Shown here in pieces: positions 58,741 through 64,000 of a DNA stretch of 64,000 nucleotides. Under the pieces are notes generated by a model. That model made no database searches, had not been told where the DNA came from, and was given only the letters and a program-made list of their open reading frames with translations. A program made the translations under genes and the position numbers. The number at the start of each line of letters is the position of its first letter. Positions within the stretch are counted from its first letter, which is position 1. This DNA is from Eucalyptus grandis (taxonomy: Eukaryota; Streptophyta; Magnoliopsida; Myrtales; Myrtaceae): contig NC_052614.1 of NCBI RefSeq assembly GCF_016545825.1, positions 12,170,559 through 12,234,558 of the forward strand, in the 5' to 3' direction.

Positions 58741-59149
58741 TATGGATGGACTTTTAGATAGTATGAAATGAGCTGACCAGGAGAAGGTCGTGATGACATG
58801 TAATCGACTAGGTTGATTGATCAATAATTTGATATGATGTTATGAATTGATTGGTTGATGTGATTTGAGGCATCTGTAAATGATATTGATTTGCAGGATG
58901 GAATTGAGGCCAAGGTAAGTTCTCCAACTTGTGGTGTGCTTAGGCAACCCTTAGGGTGTATTTTCTTCCTAATTGAGTCTTAGGGGGTAGAACTCGCTAA
59001 GACGTAATCTCATTCCTTTATGGGATAACATTTCAGGTCCCTAGATGGTAGAACCTCCAGCTCCCCTTGAACATTTTGGTATACATGAGGAAATCATAGA
59101 AATAGGTTAACATATTCCGATACACCCCCACCCTGTAGGATTGGAATAG

Positions 59150-59476
59150 GTGCTGGTTAAATCCACCGCTTGGGTTGACGTGAGTAGATTCAATAAGGTG
59201 CCCCATGAGTACCGGGTATGGTATTGTCATTACCATGATGGGCGAAGGGAGGGTCCTGTGTCGGAAGCTGATGTACCTCTGTACATTTTGGAAGTTGCGT
59301 TCGGGAAGGGGACAGCAGATCCTAAGGATGGATTAGTGGTGGATGTGAAGGATCCCAAACTTGATGACCCTGACTCTCTGGTGTATTCAGCCGTGGGCTC
59401 CAGTTGGAGCGTAGAAGAAGGAGAGATCGTTGAAGAGGAGGAGGACCCTGAGGAGGATCCTGATGAGGAGCCTTGA
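59150..59476 (+). CDS. Uncharacterised acidic-tailed ORF inside the long LTR
   Basis: 109 codons from ATG-less to TGA at 59474-59476. The start is not certain; upstream of it the frame has stops within about 100 bp. It reads VSRFNKVPHEYRVWYCHYHD, then DVPLYILEVAFGKGTADPKD, and ends GEIVEEEEDPEEDPDEEP. No membrane segment, signal or known motif. It ends about 270 bp before the LTR end. The paralogous LTR has an acidic tail (10794-10928) at the equivalent place but not the preceding part. It might be a decayed protein once carried by the family or a chance frame. Confidence 0.35.
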   Translation: MLVKSTAWVDVSRFNKVPHEYRVWYCHYHDGRREGPVSEADVPLYILEVAFGKGTADPKDGLVVDVKDPKLDDPDSLVYSAVGSSWSVEEGEIVEEEEDPEEDPDEEP

Positions 59477-59750
59477 GACCCCCACCCCTGTTTTACAAAC
59501 CTTATGTTGTGAATAGTATTGTAATATATACTATATGGTTTGCTTTGTATAAAAGTGTGGTTGGGATTTTTCAAATTTGAAAAGTAAGGCCCTACTTTTC
59601 TATCACATTATCTTAATATCTAGGGATTATTTATATGCTTCCGCATGCATATATTAAATGAATGGGTCGGCGATGCGTCCTGGGACGTCGCTATTAAATC
59701 GACCAGGTGAGGGATGGGCGTGCGCTTGAGGATCGGGGCGTGACACATCT

Positions 59751-60391
59751 CAACAAAGATATATACTATCCAGGGCCCCATATTGCTCATTCTTGAAATT
59801 TTCGAAAGAAAATTTTACAACAAAGTAATGCCAGCAATTTCTAGGGACAATTATTTATCTCAAAGATTTCTTTCCTAATATTAGAAAGTTGTTGATCCCA
59901 TTGTAGTTGATACCAAAGAAAAATCCTTCACCTTGGAGTAAAGTTCAAACCAAAACATTTGCAGAATTAAAGGAAGTCATGCAGACTCTTTCCCATTGTA
60001 GATATCATCCACTAGGAAAAGAGTTCTCTAGATTGATGCTAGTGATGAATATTGAGCAGTCATATTGCTTGAAGAAATTGATGGTAAGCTATATCTTTAT
60101 GCTTATAAAAATGGAAAGTTTTCTCAGGCTGAAATGCATTATCATTTTACTTTTAAGGAGATGTTAGCAGTAAAGAGTGGAATAAAAAAGTTTGAGTTCT
60201 ATCTTATTAGTTATCATTTCCTAGTAAAATTAGATATGACATCTTTTCCCCAAATGACCAAATTCAAGCGAAACAGATTTCTCACTCCCAACTGCTTCAA
60301 TGGGTTGAATGGTTTTCAAAATATTCTTTTGAAACCAAACATATTGCTGGAAAGAAAAATGTGTTTGCAGACCAAAAGCACCAGCAGAGAT

Positions 60392-60431
<40 letters not shown>

Positions 60432-60500
60432 AAGCATCTTTTTTTCCCAAGAAGAAAAATACAAGATTGAAAGAATATGAGATGGGCCAAGTTTGAAATA
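59751..60500 (+). pseudogene. Pararetroviral RT end and RNase H (broken)
   Basis: Resumes at the right TSD copy of the solo LTR. Blocks: KKNPSPWSKVQTKTFAELKE (59912-59970), LEEIDGKLYLYAYKNGKF, MHYHFTFKEMLAVKSGI (60134-60184; catalytic Glu region of RNase H), FEFYLISYHFLVKLDM, and FNGLNGFQNILLKPNILLER. Two frames are used, so a shift occurs near 60065. A (TA)n expansion at 60391-60429 disrupts the 3' part. Confidence 0.75.
60391..60429 (+). repeat. (TA)n microsatellite
   Basis: About 19 TA units inside the RNase H-derived frame, which add an Ile/Tyr run to the reading. Confidence 0.95.
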
Positions 60501-60843
60501 CCTCCAGGAGATCATCGAACAAATCTAGAATGACAGTTTCGTTGAAAATCTTGACAACCTCATATGGCAATGTCACACAAATCTATTTAGATGATTTTCC
60601 TCACAAACTTTGATAAGTTATTATGGTACTTAACTAATAAGTACTTAATAGCTATTGAGTTTCCCATTAGAAAATTTGTTGTCAAGTTAACCAAACTAAT
60701 TGCGCTTCACCGTAAAAAAAGAAATGAAAGTGAAAGGAATATCCTAACTATGTTTAACTAGTTTTACCTTCCTACTTATTGAAAACGTCTTTTCTACAAG
60801 AATTGAGAACTACCCCAGACCAGAACAAGAAACAAATACTGCT

Positions 60844-61380
60844 GTGTTTTTCTTTCAACCGGGAATTTTGTATGCAACAATGGTACCTTCACTAATGCCC
60901 CAGAAGGAGTGGGAACCACAACTTACAAACCTCAACCACATCTTCAAGAAGCTCATATCTACAGGTCATTTCCTGACTTTGTCGAATCTGTTGAATATAA
61001 TTACATATAGCTTTAGAGAGTTCGTTAAGAAAATCAGATCATTCCTGAAGAAGTATAGGATTATTCAACAACTGTCCTATGGGACCATTATGGACTTGCA
61101 TTTGCAGCCAGATAGCTACTTGAGGAATTCAATTAAGCCTAGCGTATGCCTCAATCACAAGAACAAGATATGGCAAATATGGACGATCCTACATAGTTGT
61201 CCTAAGATCCCTATGCCCAATGAGGAGGACCCCTCTATCAAGACCCTTATGATTAAGGACCCTTGTCTTTATCCCTTGGATTTGACTCCAGCACAATCTT
61301 CCATTATACTTAAACATCGAACTGGCCCCAGCCAATCATGCCTGAAAGAATGGACTAAGACAATATTCCAAGATCTTTGA
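60844..61380 (+). pseudogene. Viral ORF after RNase H, function unknown
   Basis: 178 codons, open to a TGA at 61378-61380. It contains YRIIQQLSYGTIMDLHLQPD, CPKIPMPNEEDPSIKTLMI and PLDLTPAQSSIILKHRTGP and is rich in hydrophobic and basic residues. It lies between RNase H and the intergenic region with the primer site. It may be the C-terminal part of the polyprotein or a separate last ORF; no domain is recognised. Start not certain, as the frame upstream has stops. Confidence 0.5.
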
Positions 61381-61737
61381 GGACTCATGAAGAATCCTCC
61401 TCCAGTAGTTTAAGTATGTGGAATGCCCTGATCTCATAGAGACAATTCACTTACAACACCTACAATCCTCCTACTTCTGATGATGGGCTTGACTAAATTA
61501 GAAATGTTATCATCTTGGCATTATTGAGTATCTCTATACTCTGAACTAAACTTCTGGATAGTTCGCAATTAAAAGGCAATCCTTAGAAGGCTTGAACAAA
61601 AGTTCGCCTAGTGTGGGTTTGCCTAGGTTCACCATATACCCCCTTATTTAGTATTAGAGCCATATTTTCACTTGTAATTTAGTTTGTTCGATATGCTTAG
61701 ATGGTGAATTCAGTGTCGAGAATATTTTTTTCTCTTC
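61381..61737 (+). promoter_or_regulatory. Intergenic region of the viral genome with primer site
   Basis: Between the last ORF of one unit and the first ORF of the next. It includes a TAGTATTAGAGC site at 61649-61660, 10 of 12 bases matching the tRNA-Met complement used by Caulimoviridae to start minus-strand synthesis. No other sites can be assigned with certainty. Confidence 0.6.
61649..61660 (+). other. tRNA-Met-type primer site (degenerate)
   Basis: TAGTATTAGAGC against TGGTATCAGAGC. Followed by CA, as in many plant retroelements and pararetroviruses. Not adjacent to any LTR end, which argues for a caulimovirid rather than an LTR element. Confidence 0.65.
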
Positions 61738-62420
61738 ATGATTGACCCTGAAACCCTCAATGCTCTTGTTACCCTTACTCCATCCCTGTCTTCCCCCTCT
61801 TTATATGAATTTCGTGTGTCAAATGCTTCTAAGATTGACTATCTTTATGAAATCTTTCTTAGTGACGTACTAAATTCTCTAAAACCCAGCTTCCTCTTAT
61901 GAACCCATATTTAGCTTTTGCTAAACCCTCTTAATCTTTTTCCCCTATCTGTTCAATTTGATATCTCATCCGCCAAACTCCTGAGGAAGTACAAGAATAT
62001 GTACAGTCCTCCAAGTTTGATCAGCATCATTTTCTATCACTGAAAATGAGTACTTTGTTACTCTTTAGATTCCTCTTGAGTTTCCTAAATAGTGGATTTT
62101 ATAGGGATATTCTCATATCCATTACGGAGTTGTGCATCTTGCATTTACTTTTCACAATTGAAAAGGCTTGCTAGTCGTGGCTATAATGGCACTATTGGAC
62201 ACTTGATTCTTAGAATACTAATCCTTGTATTGGCATTGTCCAAACTACTCTAAATCCTAAGACAGTCTTTGTAACCTTGTATCTAAACTTGAATCTTGCC
62301 CTTTTAGATCCTCATTTGCCTTCTTTTTTTGAAGGTTCAAATTTAGCTTCCTAGAACACCCTAGACTACTAATTTCATTACAGCAACCCTGCACTATTAG
62401 ATGATCTATCAAGTGCAGAA
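61738..62420 (+). pseudogene. Movement-protein-like start of second viral unit (badly broken)
   Basis: A Met-initiated reading at 61739 (MIDPETLNALVTLTPSLSSP) is followed, with shifts, by SHIHYGVVHLAFTF at 62111-62152 and other pieces. Blocks of this kind fall where the 30K-type movement protein lies at the N-terminus of the caulimovirid polyprotein. Stops interrupt it many times. The identification is by position and by partial motif resemblance only. Confidence 0.45.
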
Positions 62421-62422
62421 TC

Positions 62423-63097
62423 ATGCCATTGATCTTAATTTCCAGGAACGGAAATGAAGACGCCTTGTTTATCTCCATGCAAAATGACCAGCCTTCCTAT
62501 ATCCATGTCCCCAGGCAAATTTCCAAAGAAAAGTCGGCTAAGCTTTTCCTAGAAACTTGGATCATTAACTATGAGAAACTGTATCGGAACAATAAACCTC
62601 TCCAGTTTTTAGATTTGGAATTCATCAGGAAAATCCATCAAATGTCCTTCTATCTTCCAAACTCTATTTATGATACAACCATGTGTCCCAAATTCAATCC
62701 CCGAGCCAAACCCAAAAAACTTGTTTGGCACTTCAATAGTGATGGACACCCTGTCCACTATTATAAAGACTTTTATGGTCATTGTTTATGGGATTCCTTT
62801 TGCCAATGCTCTTCTTGCACAAATTCTCCTGATGAGGTAGACCCAGCTACAAGGCCTAAGCAAAAAGCCCAAAAGCCAAGAGATGGTGTTTACCAAAAGC
62901 ATTTAGACAGAGATCCCTCTGTTAATACTTTTGGGGAAAACGATAAATTCCAATTTATAATTTCTTATGACCTATCTCCACCACCTCCATATGCATCATC
63001 ACCACCATCACTTTTAGCCTTGTCATCCACACCTCCTCATTCACCTCCCCACAAAAAACCAGCCGTTTCCCCCTTTTACAAGTCAATCATTAAGTAG
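62423..63097 (+). pseudogene. Polyprotein N-terminal part, Cys/His-rich, second viral unit
   Basis: 224 codons open from 62423 to a stop at 63095-63097. Head: FISMQNDQPSYIHVPRQISK (62470-62530), then a Cys/His cluster, CPKFNPRAKPKKLVWHF... CLWDSFCQCSSC (62687-62820), then a Pro/Ser-rich tail (SPPPPYASSPPS near 62975). The first part appears to be the C-terminal side of the movement-protein-like region. I do not recognise the Cys cluster. It is the longest open viral frame here, but it lies between broken flanks. Confidence 0.55.
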
Positions 63098-64000
63098 GTA
63101 AAAAAAAGTCATACCCACTTGAACTTCCAATTGAAACACCACCCAGTTAGGGAAAAAAGAGAGCTAACTCCTCTATTTCCATGGTCCAAGAGGTAGATTT
63201 TCTTTCTCTTATCTGAGAAGGTTCTATGCTTTCTTTCCCAGCCACTAAATAATTTATTGATCCACAAGGGAGATATTATTATGTTCCAAAAATTCCAACT
63301 CCAATTGATGTGGAGAAACATGGAAGGTAAAAAAGAACTCCTGTTGCCAAAGTTGTTTTGAATTGGTAATCATAAACTCTTTTGGCACACAACAATACTT
63401 TCAAAACTATTGATTTTGAAATCGTTGATATACAGTGAGATCATAAGAGGTATGATCAAACCACCAAGAAAATGCTTTCAGACTTCTAGAAAAGGCTTCA
63501 TGCCCTGAAATCTAAACAACATTTGGGATATCATCATCTCAAAAGAAGGGAAATTCAGGCCTTCTAATCCATTCCCTAGTTTGCCCAGAATTGAGTATTC
63601 TCTTCTATCATCACAGAGTATGTTAGTCTTTGTTACTCTTGCAAAAACTTCTACCAGATGAGATGAAACTAATGTAGTAGAAATGTGAAATCGCCTCAAA
63701 GAAATGGATCCACTAAGGAAAGAAAAGGGGAAGGGGAAGATTCCTGAGGAATTCTCGACTTCTACAAAGGATAAGTCATACCAAATGATGCTATCCAATC
63801 TACTAGAATCATTACTAAGAGACCTGAGTAATCAGGAAGATAAACAGCCTAATCTCCTTGATTCGAAAGAATGCACTCAAACTTCCCCAGACTCAATCCA
63901 TCCAATCAATTTAGACTCAGGCTCGGATACAGACTTAGTATCCTTTTCATCCTCCTCTTCTTTTTCAATTTTTGCTATTGAATCTTTTCACATAGCACCA
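63098..64000 (+). pseudogene. Degraded capsid/linker region of second viral unit
   Basis: 63100-63480 has only short readings. From about 63660, plus-strand text RLKEMDPLRKEKGKGKIPEE, NLLESLLRDLSNQEDKQPNL and a Ser/Asp-rich run to FSIFAIESF near 63990 are open to the window end. The 15-mer tttgctattgaatct also occurs near 48818, just left of the LINE, where it precedes the protease of the first unit. So this end is probably approaching the same point in the second unit. Confidence 0.45.

Larger units (their letters stand above)
56298..59745 (+). mobile_element. Solo LTR, 3.4 kb, TSD catct, inserted in viral RT
   Basis: Starts TGTGACATTCC, ends GGGGCGTGACA; CATCT at 56293-56297 and 59746-59750. 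No interior, PBS or pol, so it is a solo LTR left by LTR-LTR recombination. Same family as 7930-11228. Internal sections: a moderately GC-rich Pro/Ser part (57240-57660), an A/T-rich part, a tandem array (58380-58740), and an acidic-tailed ORF (59150-59476). Confidence 0.93.
55072..64000 (+). mobile_element. Endogenous pararetrovirus (caulimovirid-like) locus, tandem copies
   Basis: Polyprotein pieces in the order protease, RT, RNase H, a further ORF, then an intergenic region with a tRNA-Met-type primer site and a new movement-protein-like start. This order, with no LTR or integrase in between, fits an integrated circular caulimovirid genome present as more than one unit. A solo LTR interrupts it at 56298-59745, and a LINE interrupts its left part. 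All parts have stops or shifts. Genus is not certain; Florendovirus-like is my best guess. An old Ty3/gypsy pol is the alternative, but it would not explain the primer site and movement-protein-like start downstream. Confidence 0.7.

Overview
Eukaryotic nuclear DNA, almost certainly from a flowering plant (eudicot). The window holds plant-type Ty3/gypsy Tat/Ogre-like and Ty1/copia elements, a plant L1-type LINE with a DUF4283-like ORF1, a tRNA-derived SINE, MITEs, a plant endogenous pararetrovirus, and a broken copy of a plant-style 3-hydroxyisobutyrate dehydrogenase-like gene. There is no operon structure and I found no intact host gene. A 100-base N run marks a scaffold gap. A woody eudicot such as Myrtaceae is possible, but that is only a guess from repeat texture.

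Layout. 1-7929: minus-strand Tat/Ogre-type Ty3/gypsy element cut by the window edge (protease, gag, an ORF upstream of gag, PBS, 5' LTR). 7930-11622: pieces of a very long LTR, the same family as the solo LTR at 56298-59745. 11630-22021: two diverged copies (A and B) of one non-coding segment. Copy A carries a young, nearly intact Sirevirus-like deletion derivative (13937-16958), copy B a Mutator-like MITE (20412-21275); a small TRIM-like LTR pair lies between the copies. 22022-22590: HIBADH-like pseudogene. 22591-24722 and 36663-37131: plus-strand copia remnant, carrying a SINE in its RNase H region and split in its 3' LTR by an 11.9-kb gag-only retrotransposon (24723-36662, TSD accat). 37132-37231: gap. 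37232-41755: non-coding, with a MITE and a 1.08-kb long inverted repeat. 41756-48012: complete but dead minus-strand copia (TSD tcttg). 48018-64000: an endogenous caulimovirid-like locus. Its first copy is broken by a near full-length LINE (48843-55053, 18-bp TSD) and by a 3.4-kb solo LTR (TSD catct). A tRNA-Met-type primer site follows at 61649, then the start of a second, tandem copy.

The genes do not work together as a pathway; the window is a stack of insertions whose order can be read from TSDs and reading frames. The points most worth following are: the tandem pararetrovirus locus; an array of hairpins with compensatory changes in the leader of the gag-only element's LTRs; an acidic-tailed ORF inside the long LTR family; the filled/empty-site pair that defines the Mutator-like MITE; and a patch of clustered differences between two otherwise nearly identical LTRs.
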